64,000 nucleotides of DNA from an uncultured Oxalobacteraceae bacterium (GTDB taxonomy: Bacteria; Pseudomonadota; Gammaproteobacteria; Burkholderiales; Burkholderiaceae_D), in assembly GCA_903862415.1 (NCBI GenBank), contig CAIOYD010000066.1:1-64000 (forward strand), in the 5' to 3' direction. How positions within the stretch are numbered: position 1 is the stretch's first letter; every line of letters begins with the position of its first letter. Shown here piece after piece: positions 48,553 through 57,742 of this stretch. The notes beneath the pieces are model-generated. The model was given only the letters and a program-made list of their open reading frames with translations. It had not been told where the DNA came from and searched no databases. Made by a program: the position numbers and the translations under genes.

Positions 48553-48634
48553 GATTTCGACATGTCGTTGAAATATTACAACTCTACGATAGCGCTTTTG
48601 TTTGAACCACTATTTACCTCGACAGGAGTTTTTT

Positions 48635-50890
48635 GTGAATCAGTTTAACCTCAAGCCTTGCACCCTGAATGTCATCCGCGCACTCTCAGCCATGTGCATA
48701 ATTGCTCCAATCTATGCACACGCTCAACAGACTACCGACCTCGGTGTTGTTGGTGCCAGTGGTGCTGGCGCAACTAACACTGCTCCGGTAACCGAAGCCG
48801 CCAAAGCTGCGATTTCACAAGCTCCACTGGAAGCACGTTCAGCACAATCGGTAGTCAGCGACAAATATGTACGCGACTTCATCTCGCCAGTTTCTGACTT
48901 CAGTCAGGTATTTCAAGTTACTCCGGGCGCGTTCAGCTACAGTCCGAACGGCGTTGGCGAAGGCAATTCCGCCACCACCGTGCGCGGCCTGTCTGACAGC
49001 CAGTATCTGGTGACGTTTGATGGCATTCCCTTCAATGACACCAACGGCGTGAGTCATCACTCGTATGTATTTTTCCCGGCCATGGAAATTGGTGGCGCCG
49101 TCGTTGATCGCAGCCCGGGCTCAGCCGCGACTATCGGCCAGGCTACGTTTGGCGGTTCGCTCAATCTGACTTCACGCGATCTGGAAACCCAGCGTCGCAC
49201 CAGCATCAGCGGAACTTATGGTACCTGGAAAACCGGCATGATCGTGTTGGAAAATGAATCCGGTCAGTTCGGCAAAGATGGCGCATCGAATTTACTGGTT
49301 AATGCCCAGCAAATGACTTCCGATGGTTACATGACATATGACAGTCAAAACCGTCGTGCCCTGTCAGGTAAATATCAATATATCGCCTCACCGGATACCG
49401 TTGTTACCATCTTTGCTTCCTGGATGGATGTACGCAATCACCAGCTCGATGCCGGCGCACCGACCCGCGCGCAGGTAGCCCAGTTTGGCGCCAACTACCT
49501 CAACAGCAACAACAATACCCAGTCCAACTATTTCGGCATCAATCTGTATGATGTGGAAACCAGTTTTTCGTATATCGGCGTAATGTCCAATCTGGGCGGC
49601 GGCTGGAAAATGGATGAAAAGTTTTATAACTACGGTTACCACAATCAACAAAACATTGGTGGCGCGATTCCAACAACAGTGGGTGCCGTTCTGGCAACCG
49701 CCAACGTTCCTGCCAACGATACCGGGATTGATAAGCTTAACTCTTACCACACCACGGGTAACATCCTGCGTTTCTCGGATCTGACTTCCATGGGTACCTT
49801 ACGTACCGGCTTGTGGACTGAATATGCCAACAGTGCGCGTCACCAGTTCAATTCGAACGTACTCGATGGCTGGCAAGATGAGCCGACACCGCGTTTTTCT
49901 GAAACCTATCAAACCACCACGGTACAGCCTTATGCCGAGTTTGAATTTGATGTCAGCAAACAGCTCAAAATCACACCAGGCCTGAAATTAGCCTATTACC
50001 AGCAGCGTTATGATCACCTGCAAGATTTGAAAAAAGTTGGTCTGCTGGGTGGCACATTGAATAAAGCTACTGGTGTCACTACCGGCGGTATGCCAGATAT
50101 CCAGAATGACATCACTTACAAAGATGTCTTGCCTTCATTTGATGCTCATTATCAGTTGCAACCTAACTGGTCTACCTATTTCCAGGCAGCTCAGGGTGAT
50201 CTGATTCCTCCGACTGGCGTCTTTGACGTACCGTTTGCCAAAGTAGCGCAACCACCGAAAGCACAAAAATCCAACACCTATCAAGTTGGCACTGTGTATC
50301 AGGCTAATAGCTACAACGTGAATGCCAATATTTTCCACGTTACTCTGGATAACAGCTATACCTGCAGCACCAATCCAGCCGATGTGACTACTCAGATTTG
50401 CGTTGCCAGCGGTACAGAAACAACTCAGGGTATCGAAGTAGAAGGTACGGCACTGGTCGGCTATGGCTTCAGTATTTATGCCAATGGCACGGTCGGCTCC
50501 ACCAAGTACAGCAACGGCGGCTGGGTTGCCAATGCGCCTAAAGATACCGAAACACTGGGTCTGATTTACACCGATGCCAACTGGGATGCTTCGATTATCA
50601 CTAAGCGCGTAGGCAAACTGTATGACGACAGCGGTGCTGGTGCTCCGGGCAATCAGGGTTACACCATCAATCCAGTCTTGTTGACCAATATGTTTGTGAA
50701 TTACACCATCAGCAATCCAGCTACGTTCGCCAAAAAAGCCAAAGTACAACTGGCGGTAAACAACCTGATGAACAAGCATAACATCACCTCGATTTCTGGT
50801 TCTGGATCGGACGCCAATCCACTTGCTGGCGACTTGATCACCACTCTGCCAGCACGCAGTGTTGCACTGACACTGACTGCCGATTTCTGA
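48635..50890 (+). CDS. TonB-dependent outer-membrane receptor
   Basis: A 751-residue receptor. The start is a GTG at 48635 with AGGAG seven bases upstream; the frame runs upstream to 48602 without a ribosome site. Signal peptide ends near IYAHAQQ; a TonB-box-like TDLGVVGA follows. The plug (~60-180) has TTVRGLSDSQYLVTFDGIPFND and GGSLNLTSRDL. A 22-strand barrel follows, with the final strand ending ARSVALTLTADF. No siderophore or cobalamin signature seen. The PHO-box-like upstream site and the downstream phosphatase suggest a phosphorus-containing substrate. Confidence 0.92.
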   Translation: MNQFNLKPCTLNVIRALSAMCIIAPIYAHAQQTTDLGVVGASGAGATNTAPVTEAAKAAISQAPLEARSAQSVVSDKYVRDFISPVSDFSQVFQVTPGAFSYSPNGVGEGNSATTVRGLSDSQYLVTFDGIPFNDTNGVSHHSYVFFPAMEIGGAVVDRSPGSAATIGQATFGGSLNLTSRDLETQRRTSISGTYGTWKTGMIVLENESGQFGKDGASNLLVNAQQMTSDGYMTYDSQNRRALSGKYQYIASPDTVVTIFASWMDVRNHQLDAGAPTRAQVAQFGANYLNSNNNTQSNYFGINLYDVETSFSYIGVMSNLGGGWKMDEKFYNYGYHNQQNIGGAIPTTVGAVLATANVPANDTGIDKLNSYHTTGNILRFSDLTSMGTLRTGLWTEYANSARHQFNSNVLDGWQDEPTPRFSETYQTTTVQPYAEFEFDVSKQLKITPGLKLAYYQQRYDHLQDLKKVGLLGGTLNKATGVTTGGMPDIQNDITYKDVLPSFDAHYQLQPNWSTYFQAAQGDLIPPTGVFDVPFAKVAQPPKAQKSNTYQVGTVYQANSYNVNANIFHVTLDNSYTCSTNPADVTTQICVASGTETTQGIEVEGTALVGYGFSIYANGTVGSTKYSNGGWVANAPKDTETLGLIYTDANWDASIITKRVGKLYDDSGAGAPGNQGYTINPVLLTNMFVNYTISNPATFAKKAKVQLAVNNLMNKHNITSISGSGSDANPLAGDLITTLPARSVALTLTADF

Positions 50891-50926
50891 TCAGTCAGTT
50901 GTTGTCGAAGTAAATTGTTGTAACTG

Positions 50927-50953
50927 TGGTGGGCCTGTTTTTCAGGCCCACCA
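50927..50953 (+). terminator. Hairpin between receptor and exbB (terminator or attenuator)
   Basis: TGGTGGGCCTG (50927-50937) and CAGGCCCACCA (50943-50953) form a perfect 11-bp GC-rich stem with a five-T loop, followed by only three Ts. Partial termination here would make more receptor than ExbB/ExbD/TonB. Confidence 0.7.
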
Positions 50954-50983
50954 TTTCACCTTAATTACCTGAAAAATACGTCT

Positions 50984-51667
50984 ATGAATATCTCTTACCT
51001 GACTGACCTGGCCAATGAATCCGGCGGCATCCTTTACGTCATGCTGTTGTTGCTGCTGGTCGCCTTAACCGTGATTGTGGAACGCACCCGTTATCTGGCA
51101 GCGATGGAAAAAGGCGGGGAAAAATTAATCGACAAAGTCAAAAAAGACATGCATCCGCTTGAACAGATCGAATTACCAAAAAAATTATCTCAGCTGCCGC
51201 ATGCCAAATTATTTTCTGCCGTGCGCCACCACAGCAACTGTTCACCCGCCGCACTCAGTAGCCATCTGGAAGAAGCCATCATGCACGAAGTTCCACGGCT
51301 AGATCGCAGCCTGTGGATACTCGATACCGTCATTACTCTGGCACCACTGCTGGGTTTATTTGGCACCATTATCGGCATGTTTAACGCCTTCCACGTATTG
51401 GGCGACGCACAAAATGGCTCGGCCCAGGTTACCGGCGGGATTGCTGAAGCGCTGGTATCCACCGCCTGCGGCTTAATGATTGCCATGATCGGCTTATTGT
51501 TTTTCAACGGCCTGCACAATCGGGTACGCATCGTGTTGCATCAGATGGAAACTTTGAAAATCATGATGACCAACCGGCATGAAGCCGCTGAGCTCACGCC
51601 AGCGATCAAAGCCAGTCAGGAACAGGCGCAACTGCTCGAAATTATTCGTCCGGCAGCGAGGGTCTGA
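50984..51667 (+). CDS. exbB: ExbB/TolQ-family proton channel subunit
   Basis: A 227-residue MotA/TolQ/ExbB protein with three membrane spans: GGILYVMLLLLLVALTVIVE at the N-terminus, and TVITLAPLLGLFGTIIGMF and ALVSTACGLMIAMIGLLFF after a cytoplasmic loop. The conserved GLFGTIIGM and the Thr-bearing STACGLMIA are present. With ExbD it turns proton flow into TonB motion. It lies 93 bases after the receptor and 1 base before exbD. Confidence 0.92.
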   Translation: MNISYLTDLANESGGILYVMLLLLLVALTVIVERTRYLAAMEKGGEKLIDKVKKDMHPLEQIELPKKLSQLPHAKLFSAVRHHSNCSPAALSSHLEEAIMHEVPRLDRSLWILDTVITLAPLLGLFGTIIGMFNAFHVLGDAQNGSAQVTGGIAEALVSTACGLMIAMIGLLFFNGLHNRVRIVLHQMETLKIMMTNRHEAAELTPAIKASQEQAQLLEIIRPAARV

Positions 51668-51668
51668 G

Positions 51669-52067
51669 ATGCGTTACCTGGAAACTAAAAAAGCCCGTAT
51701 CGAAATCATTCCGATGATCGATATCATGCTGTTCCTGCTGGTGTTTTTTGCCATGATGACCCTGAAAATGATTCCGACGTCAGGGCATGTCACCAAATTA
51801 CCGACCAGTTCCACCGCCATCACGATTCCACCGCCTAAATTACTGGTCGAAATCACTGTTGATGGTTCATTGCTGGTGGATGGCAATGTACTCACGGCCG
51901 AACAGTTAACCTCCTTACTGCGTCAGCGTGGCAGCAGCAAAACCGCCGTCACCATCGCCGGCAATGAAACGGCTTCACTGCAACAAGTCATGTCAGTCAT
52001 CGATGCCATCAAACTCGGTGGAGCGACCGAAATCGGCCTGTCGTCACGCCACGGAGCAGGAAATTAA
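51669..52067 (+). CDS. exbD: ExbD/TolR-family subunit
   Basis: A 132-residue protein with one N-terminal span. IEIIPMIDIMLFLLVFFAMM carries the membrane Asp used for proton transfer, and a periplasmic domain follows (VTIAGNETASLQQVMSVIDAIKLGG). The ATG at 51669 gives the standard length. The stop overlaps the tonB ATG (TAATG). Confidence 0.92.
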   Translation: MRYLETKKARIEIIPMIDIMLFLLVFFAMMTLKMIPTSGHVTKLPTSSTAITIPPPKLLVEITVDGSLLVDGNVLTAEQLTSLLRQRGSSKTAVTIAGNETASLQQVMSVIDAIKLGGATEIGLSSRHGAGN

Positions 52068-52747
52068 TGGACATGAACACCAGTATGTTAGCGGAACCTG
52101 AAACCGAAATTCAACCCAGAGCAGCCCAGGCCTTCGGACTGGCGGTGCTCATTGAAGTGGCCATGGTCGCCGGAGTTGCACTGATTCTGGCTGGCAGCAC
52201 CCATCCGCAAACAGCGCAAAGCGAGCCAGTGCCCCTGACGCTGATGGAAGAACCCGCTCCGCCGGAACCAAAACCGGAAATCAAACCCGTGCCCGTGCCG
52301 GTCAAGTTGGTCAGCAAAGTAACACCCCAGGTGCCAACGCCACCAATGCCACCGGTCGAGCCCACTCCGCCACTGGCGGCTGTGCAGTCGGATATTCCCA
52401 CCGCTTTTGCCGATCCGGTACCAGCGCCACCACCGGCACCGGTGCCAACCAAAGGGAAAGCTGACCCAAATGCTGACTATGCCGGCAAAGTACATGACGC
52501 CGTCCAGGCAGCCTATTTTTACCCACCTGCGGCCGCAGCGATGCGCTTTTCTGGCCGGGTACAGGTAGAATTTGAACTTAAAGACGGCCACGTGATTGAG
52601 TCACATGTATTGCAGAGCTGTGGTATCGGCCTGTTTGACAAAGCCGCCCTGCAGGCCGTACAGGTCGCTCATTATCCAGCGCCACCGGCTCCACTCACTG
52701 GGCAGGAGTTACATTATCAACTTTGGGTTGAACTGGCGACGCATTAA
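52067..52747 (+). CDS. tonB: TonB-family energy transducer
   Basis: A 226-residue protein with one N-terminal anchor (AVLIEVAMVAGVALILAG), a long Pro-rich spacer (~50-140, with EPAPPEPKPEIKPVPVPVK and PPAPVPTK) and a C-terminal TonB domain with FSGRVQVEFELKDGHV and QSCGIGLFDKAALQAV. It should serve the receptor upstream. Cotranscription with exbB-exbD is indicated by overlaps. Confidence 0.92.
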   Translation: MDMNTSMLAEPETEIQPRAAQAFGLAVLIEVAMVAGVALILAGSTHPQTAQSEPVPLTLMEEPAPPEPKPEIKPVPVPVKLVSKVTPQVPTPPMPPVEPTPPLAAVQSDIPTAFADPVPAPPPAPVPTKGKADPNADYAGKVHDAVQAAYFYPPAAAAMRFSGRVQVEFELKDGHVIESHVLQSCGIGLFDKAALQAVQVAHYPAPPAPLTGQELHYQLWVELATH

Positions 52748-52791
52748 GCGGTCAGATAAAACCTGTTTCCGATCTTGAAAGCCGATAGCCC

Positions 52792-54195
52792 ATGTCTTTA
52801 TTAAAAACTGCCACCACTACAGCGCTGTGTGTCGTGTATTTAGCCGCCTGCAGCACCACCAAACAAACCATAGCAGTCGGGCCGAAACAAATCCAGTCCG
52901 CCTGGGTGGTGGTAGGCGAACATGGTCAGGCCCAGGCGCGCGTGATTACCAGTGCTGCCACCTGTCCGGACTTACAACAGGATGGCAAATCAACCCCCAT
53001 GCGCCTGCGTGCAGCCGCAGCAAGCATCGCGCAACGCAACACCATCAGCAGCGCAGCCGAATCCAAGCCTTCCGAATTTCCGGTGCTGACCTGTGAAGCT
53101 AATTTACTTGCCGGCGTCACCCAGCTCAGTGTGGCGGGAAAACACTTGCCGATTCCCAAAGCGGTACCCTTAAAAATCCTCGTCCTTGGTGACACCGGTT
53201 GCCGCCTGAAGTTGGCCGACAATGCTTTTCAGTCCTGCAATGACAGCGAACAATGGGCCTTTGCCACGGTGGCCAGAACAGCGGCCAGCTTTGCTCCGGA
53301 TCTGGTGATCCATGTGGGTGATTATCAGTACCGCGAAAATCCCTGCCCGGCCGACAAACCGGCCTGTGCCGGCAGTCCCTGGGGCTTTGGCTGGGATACC
53401 TGGCAGGCGGATTTCTTTACCCCGGCAGCCCCCCTGCTGGCCGCCGCACCCTGGGTGATGGCACGTGGCAACCATGAAACCTGTACCCGGGCCGGACAGG
53501 GCTGGTGGCGTTTTCTCGATTCACGGCCATTACAAGCTGGCCGTGACTGCAATCTGGAAACCAACGACAGACTCGGTGATTACAGTGCGCCGTATGCGGT
53601 TGATCTGGGTGCCGGTGCGCAGCTGATTATGTTTGATTCGGCTAAAACCAGCGCCAAACCGCTGGCAAAAAATGATCCCGCCTACAGCATTTATCTGGAC
53701 CAGTTTAAACAGGTGGATCAATTGGCCGAGCAGGCTGACTTCTCGATTTTTGTTGAACATCATCCGATTCTGGGTTTTGCGCCAGACAAAACTTCGGCCA
53801 GCGGTGTGCAGGTCAAACCGGGCAACGCCGCCATGCAAAGTGTCTTGACGGAACTCCATCCGCAACGTTTATTTGCCCCGAATGTTTCTTTGTTGCTCTC
53901 GGGTCATGTGCACCTGTTTGAAGCCATTACCTTCAACTCGGACCATCCCATGCAAATCGTCAGCGGCAACGGTGGTTCTTCTCCGGACGTGGATTTACCT
54001 GCCAACCTGCCAGCACAGGCAACACCGTTTCCAGGCGCTGTGGTTGACCAGTTCAACAGCACCAACCAGAGTGGTTTTATGACCATGGAACGTGCCTCAG
54101 ACACGGCCACCCAGTGGCTCATACGTTCCTACGATAAAAAAGGCACCTTGCTGACAACCTGCAATGTCAGCAAACTCAACAAGGAATGTAGTTAG
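52792..54195 (+). CDS. Purple-acid-phosphatase-like metallophosphoesterase lipoprotein
   Basis: A 467-residue exported enzyme. The lipobox LAAC at ~18-21 makes it a lipoprotein. The metal-binding blocks follow purple acid phosphatases in order: GDTG (~133-136), GDYQYR with the Tyr ligand (~176), GNHE (~225), VEHH and GHVH (~369). A ~115-residue N-terminal part is unfamiliar. Expected in the periplasm or on the outer membrane, freeing phosphate from organic esters. It lies 44 bases after tonB, likely in the same unit. Substrate not predictable; a nucleotidase is also possible. Confidence 0.88.
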   Translation: MSLLKTATTTALCVVYLAACSTTKQTIAVGPKQIQSAWVVVGEHGQAQARVITSAATCPDLQQDGKSTPMRLRAAAASIAQRNTISSAAESKPSEFPVLTCEANLLAGVTQLSVAGKHLPIPKAVPLKILVLGDTGCRLKLADNAFQSCNDSEQWAFATVARTAASFAPDLVIHVGDYQYRENPCPADKPACAGSPWGFGWDTWQADFFTPAAPLLAAAPWVMARGNHETCTRAGQGWWRFLDSRPLQAGRDCNLETNDRLGDYSAPYAVDLGAGAQLIMFDSAKTSAKPLAKNDPAYSIYLDQFKQVDQLAEQADFSIFVEHHPILGFAPDKTSASGVQVKPGNAAMQSVLTELHPQRLFAPNVSLLLSGHVHLFEAITFNSDHPMQIVSGNGGSSPDVDLPANLPAQATPFPGAVVDQFNSTNQSGFMTMERASDTATQWLIRSYDKKGTLLTTCNVSKLNKECS

Positions 54196-54280
54196 CCTGC
54201 TCCCCTGTCGGTCTCCAACCTGCGGTATACTGACGCGCTGACCAGCGACGTCCTTCGTTTTACCCTAAAACAATCATTTC

Positions 54281-54556
54281 ATGCCATCCATCCCCTGCCG
54301 CGAGGGCTGCGGTGCCTGCTGTATCGCACCCTCGATCACTACGCCGATACCGGGTATGCCCAATGGCAAGCCGGCAGGCGTGGCCTGCATACAGCTCGAT
54401 GAAAACATGCGCTGCCGGATTTTTTTTGATCCCCGGCGGCCGGCCTGTTGCGGCGGCCTGCAACCTTCCACCGAGATGTGTGGTCAGAACAAACAACAGG
54501 CGATCCAATGGCTGACTGAGTTAGAATTGGCTACCCGCCCGGCCACTGGAAATTAG
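54281..54556 (+). CDS. YkgJ-family cysteine-cluster protein
   Basis: A 91-residue protein with Cys residues in REGCGACC near the start, VACIQL, MRCRIF, PACCGGL and EMCGQN, the pattern of the YkgJ/CxxCxxCC family thought to bind zinc or an iron-sulfur cluster. Role unknown. Ribosome site weak. recQ begins 15 bases after its stop, so the two are likely cotranscribed. Confidence 0.88.
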   Translation: MPSIPCREGCGACCIAPSITTPIPGMPNGKPAGVACIQLDENMRCRIFFDPRRPACCGGLQPSTEMCGQNKQQAIQWLTELELATRPATGN

Positions 54557-54571
54557 AATGGATTTGTACCA

Positions 54572-56380
54572 ATGAAACAAGCAGCACTCGCCTTACTTCA
54601 AAGTGTTTTTGGTTACCCCGCCTTCCGTGGCTCCCAGGCGGACATCATTGATCACGTGGTCCAGGGCGGTGATGCGCTGGTACTCATGCCAACCGGCGGC
54701 GGAAAATCGCTCTGTTACCAACTCCCTGCCATGCTGCGCGACGGTGTCGGCATTGTGGTGTCGCCCCTGATCGCCCTCATGCAGGATCAGGTCGATGCAC
54801 TGGCCGAAGTCGGTGTACGCGCTGCCTTTCTGAATTCCACCCAGACGTTTGGGCAGGCACTGGCGATCGAACAAAAAATGCGTCAGGGCGAACTCGATCT
54901 GGTGTATGTAGCACCGGAACGGCTGCTGACCCAACGTTGTCTGGAATTGCTCGAAGTCTGTCCGATTTCCCTGTTTGCCATCGATGAAGCTCATTGCGTT
55001 TCTCAATGGGGACACGATTTCCGTCCCGAATACATCAAACTCTCGGTACTGCATGAGCGTTTCCCGCAAATTCCACGCATCGCCCTCACCGCCACCGCTG
55101 ATCAGGCCACCCGCGCCGAAATCATCAGCCGCCTGCAACTGGAAAATGCCTTACAGTTTGTCTCATCCTTCGACCGCCCCAATATCCGTTACCGCATCGT
55201 CGAAAAAGCCAGCGGCCGCCAACAGCTACTGGATTTTCTACAGGCTGAACATGTCCAGGATGCGGGTATCGTGTATTGTCTGTCACGCAAAAAAGTGGAA
55301 GAAACGGCGGAATTTCTCAATCAGCACGGTGTCACTTCGCTTCCCTATCACGCCGGACTGGACATCAAAATACGCACCCGGAATCAGGCGCGGTTTCTGC
55401 GCGAAGACAGCATCGTCATGGTCGCCACCATTGCCTTTGGCATGGGCATAGACAAACCCGACGTACGTTTTGTCGCCCATCTGGATATTCCCAAAAGCAT
55501 AGAAGGTTATTATCAGGAAACCGGTCGAGCCGGTCGCGACGGTCTGCCAGCCAATGCCTGGATGGCTTACGGCCTGCAGGACGTGGTGCAGCAACGGCGT
55601 ATGATCGAAGAATCCGAAGCTGATGAAAACTACAAACGCCTGCAAAGCGGCAAACTCGATGCCATGCTGTCGCTGTGTGAAACCATCCATTGCCGGCGAC
55701 TGCACCTGTTGCGCTATTTTGGTCAGCACGACAGCACCCAGCCCTGCGGCAACTGCGATGTCTGCCTCCATCCGCCCAGCGCCTTTGATGCCAGCGTCGT
55801 CACTCAGCAACTACTCTCAGCCATCTACCGGGTAGACCAGCGCTTTGCGGCCGGTCATGTGATTGATGTCTTGCGCGGCATCGACAGTGAACGGGTACAG
55901 CAATGGCGCCATGATCAACTATCCACCTTTGGCATTGGCGCTGAGCGCAGCGAAGCCGAGTGGCGCGCCATTATCCGCCAGGCAATTGCCCTGGGCCTGG
56001 TCAACGTAGATTACGAATCCTACAACGCCTTAAAGCTCACCGAAACCTCACGCGCCGTCCTCAAGGGACAACAATCGGTGCAAATGCGCAAATACGAAAA
56101 ACCGCAAAAACCGAGCAAGAAAAAAGCCAGTGTCGGCTATATCGAAACCGATCTCAGTCCACAAGGTCAACAAATTTTTGAAAAACTGCGCAGCTGGCGT
56201 ATGGAAACCGCACGTCTGCACAATGTTCCGGCGTATGTGATTTTTCACGACAGTACCCTGCGTGACATTGCCAAAGCCAACCCCAGCACGCTGTCCGATC
56301 TGCGCGGCGTCAGTGGCGTGGGCGAAAAAAAACTCGCCACGTATGGCGAGCAGATCGTCGAACTGGTGACATCACTTTAA
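54572..56380 (+). CDS. recQ: ATP-dependent DNA helicase RecQ
   Basis: A 602-residue 3'-5' helicase. Motif [15 protein letters not shown] (~40-53), motif [20 protein letters not shown] (~137-154), motif [10 protein letters not shown], motif [14 protein letters not shown]. The zinc-binding RQC region has [12 protein letters not shown]...[13 protein letters not shown]-terminal HRDC domain (~520-600) includes [16 protein letters not shown] and [21 protein letters not shown]. Full length. Convergent with trmB, 5 bases apart. Confidence 0.96.
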   Translation: MKQAALALLQSVFGYPAFRGSQADIIDHVVQGGDALVLMPTGGGKSLCYQLPAMLRDGVGIVVSPLIALMQDQVDALAEVGVRAAFLNSTQTFGQALAIEQKMRQGELDLVYVAPERLLTQRCLELLEVCPISLFAIDEAHCVSQWGHDFRPEYIKLSVLHERFPQIPRIALTATADQATRAEIISRLQLENALQFVSSFDRPNIRYRIVEKASGRQQLLDFLQAEHVQDAGIVYCLSRKKVEETAEFLNQHGVTSLPYHAGLDIKIRTRNQARFLREDSIVMVATIAFGMGIDKPDVRFVAHLDIPKSIEGYYQETGRAGRDGLPANAWMAYGLQDVVQQRRMIEESEADENYKRLQSGKLDAMLSLCETIHCRRLHLLRYFGQHDSTQPCGNCDVCLHPPSAFDASVVTQQLLSAIYRVDQRFAAGHVIDVLRGIDSERVQQWRHDQLSTFGIGAERSEAEWRAIIRQAIALGLVNVDYESYNALKLTETSRAVLKGQQSVQMRKYEKPQKPSKKKASVGYIETDLSPQGQQIFEKLRSWRMETARLHNVPAYVIFHDSTLRDIAKANPSTLSDLRGVSGVGEKKLATYGEQIVELVTSL

Positions 56381-56385
56381 AAATA

Positions 56386-57123
56386 TTATTTTTTAAGGAA
56401 CACCAAATCCCAGACCCCGTGACCCAACTTCAGGCCACGGTTTTCAAACTTGGTTACCGGACGATAAGATGGACGCGGCGCAAAGCCATCGGCACTGTTT
56501 TGCAGAGCCGGTTCAGCGCCTAACACGTCCAGCATTTGCAGCGCGTATTCTTCCCAGTCAGTCGCGCAGTGCAAATAACCACCCGGCGCCAGCCTTGAAG
56601 CCAGCAACTGCACCATCGGTGCCTGAATCAAACGACGTTTATTATGCCGCGCCTTATGCCACGGATCGGGAAAAAACACATGTACACCGGCAAGCGAATT
56701 AGGTGCAATCATGTGGGTGAGCACTTCAAAGGCATCGTGCTGAATAATACGTTCATTGCTGAGCTGCATTTCACCGATCAGTTTGAGCAGACTGCCCACA
56801 CCTGGGGTATGCACTTCGACGCCAATAAAATCTTTTTCCGGCATACCGGCCGCAATCAAAGCACTGGTCTCGCCCATACCAAAACCAATTTCAAACACCA
56901 GCGGGGCACTCCGTCCGAAGATGGCTGCGGCATCGAGCTCCGCCTTTTGATAGGGCACACAAAACTGCGGCCCAAGCAATTCCAGCGCCCGTGCCTGACC
57001 ACTGGAAACCCGTCCGGCACGGGTCACAAAGCTGCGGATACGATGCTCGGCCGGATCGTAAAACATCGGTTTATCGGTAGCAGCCGTCAGTGGTTCGGCC
57101 TCAGGTGTTTTTTGGGATGTCAT
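56386..57123 (-). CDS. trmB: tRNA (guanine-N7-)-methyltransferase
   Basis: A 245-residue SAM-dependent enzyme that makes m7G46 in tRNA. It has [41 protein letters not shown] (SAM site), [34 protein letters not shown] and a C-terminal [19 protein letters not shown]. The N-terminal ~20 residues are extra but harmless. Monocistronic on this strand. Confidence 0.96.
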   Translation of the reverse strand: MTSQKTPEAEPLTAATDKPMFYDPAEHRIRSFVTRAGRVSSGQARALELLGPQFCVPYQKAELDAAAIFGRSAPLVFEIGFGMGETSALIAAGMPEKDFIGVEVHTPGVGSLLKLIGEMQLSNERIIQHDAFEVLTHMIAPNSLAGVHVFFPDPWHKARHNKRRLIQAPMVQLLASRLAPGGYLHCATDWEEYALQMLDVLGAEPALQNSADGFAPRPSYRPVTKFENRGLKLGHGVWDLVFLKK

Positions 57124-57341
57124 AGCTTATTAGCAAAAATTCGATGGGTAAACGCAGTTCAGGCACGATTCTAACATTAGCGCCTGTTTCGCGGTTGCCG
57201 AACAGCAAATCTGAAACGGATCGGTACAACCACAAAAACCAACAGGGAATTTTCTGCAACGGCTACGCTGTTGATTTCAACTAGTTTTGGCATTTTTTCA
57301 TCGGCATGAAACTTATCGCATTTTTGCAAATCACTTACTGA

Positions 57342-57359
57342 CTGTATTCAAACATACAG
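57342..57359. repeat. Inverted repeat upstream of the small ORF pair
   Basis: CTGTATTCAAACATACAG has perfect 6-bp arms around six bases, 25 bases before the ATG at 57385. Arm spacing is two bases too long for a standard LexA box. It could be an operator for the small ORFs. A weak TTGCAA...TATTCA pair overlaps it. Confidence 0.45.
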
Positions 57360-57384
57360 GTTGAACTTTAACGAAAGGAAATTT

Positions 57385-57504
57385 ATGCGATCTCATACCA
57401 TTCAGCAACAAGCTCAATGCTCATCTGGTCCCAACCAATTTTCCTTATGCCATCACAACTTACGCCCAACACAAGGAGTATTTCATCATGTTAGCATTCA
57501 ATAG
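57385..57504 (+). CDS. Putative 39-residue peptide
   Basis: A short frame with a strong ribosome site (AAAGGAAATTT before the ATG). The product is rich in Gln, His and Ser with two Cys (QAQCSSGPNQFSLCHHN). No signal peptide, no family. It overlaps the next ORF by 17 bases, with that ORF's ribosome site inside it, so translation may be coupled. The ribosome site resembles those of the accessory cassette at 25824-27554. It may be a leader peptide or a small functional peptide. Confidence 0.4.
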   Translation: MRSHTIQQQAQCSSGPNQFSLCHHNLRPTQGVFHHVSIQ

Positions 57505-57691
57505 ATTACCAGGAGGGTTTTACACCAAACCAAGAGCACATCATTTCAGCTCCCATAAGGACGCCCGGACCAAGTCCACCAAGGCAAATAGTGTACAACC
57601 CGCATTAACAAAAAACGAACCCGAGAGTCGTCATCATAGGAATAAAGCGAAACATCATCAAACAGCGGCCAGTTGTTGCACTTTGCTGTAA
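57488..57691 (+). CDS. Putative 67-residue basic protein with a CaaX-like C-terminus
   Basis: A small, strongly basic protein preceded by AAGGAG ten bases before the ATG. It is rich in Lys, Arg and His, especially SRHHRNKAKHHQ near the end, and finishes SCCTLL. A C-terminal Cys-x-aliphatic-Leu with a nearby second Cys and a basic run resembles the lipid-modified tail of eukaryotic small GTPases and of some bacterial effectors that borrow host prenylation. This may be coincidence in so short a protein. No family recognised. A bidirectional terminator follows after 10 bases. Confidence 0.5.
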   Translation: MLAFNRLPGGFYTKPRAHHFSSHKDARTKSTKANSVQPALTKNEPESRHHRNKAKHHQTAASCCTLL

Positions 57692-57701
57692 GCAATAGTC
57701 C

Positions 57702-57732
57702 CCAAAAAAAACCGGCAGCGCCGGTTTTTTTT
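57702..57732. terminator. Bidirectional terminator between the small ORFs and lpdA
   Basis: ACCGGC-AGC-GCCGGT flanked by a seven-A run on the left and an eight-T run on the right. It can end the small-ORF transcript on the plus strand and the aceE-aceF-lpdA transcript on the minus strand (10 bases past the lpdA stop). Confidence 0.9.
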
Positions 57733-57742
57733 GGTTATACAC

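Noticed and set aside
57342-57359. LexA-like CTGTAT...ATACAG repeat
   Set aside because: Arm spacing is two bases longer than the exact box at recA, so it is kept only as a generic inverted repeat.
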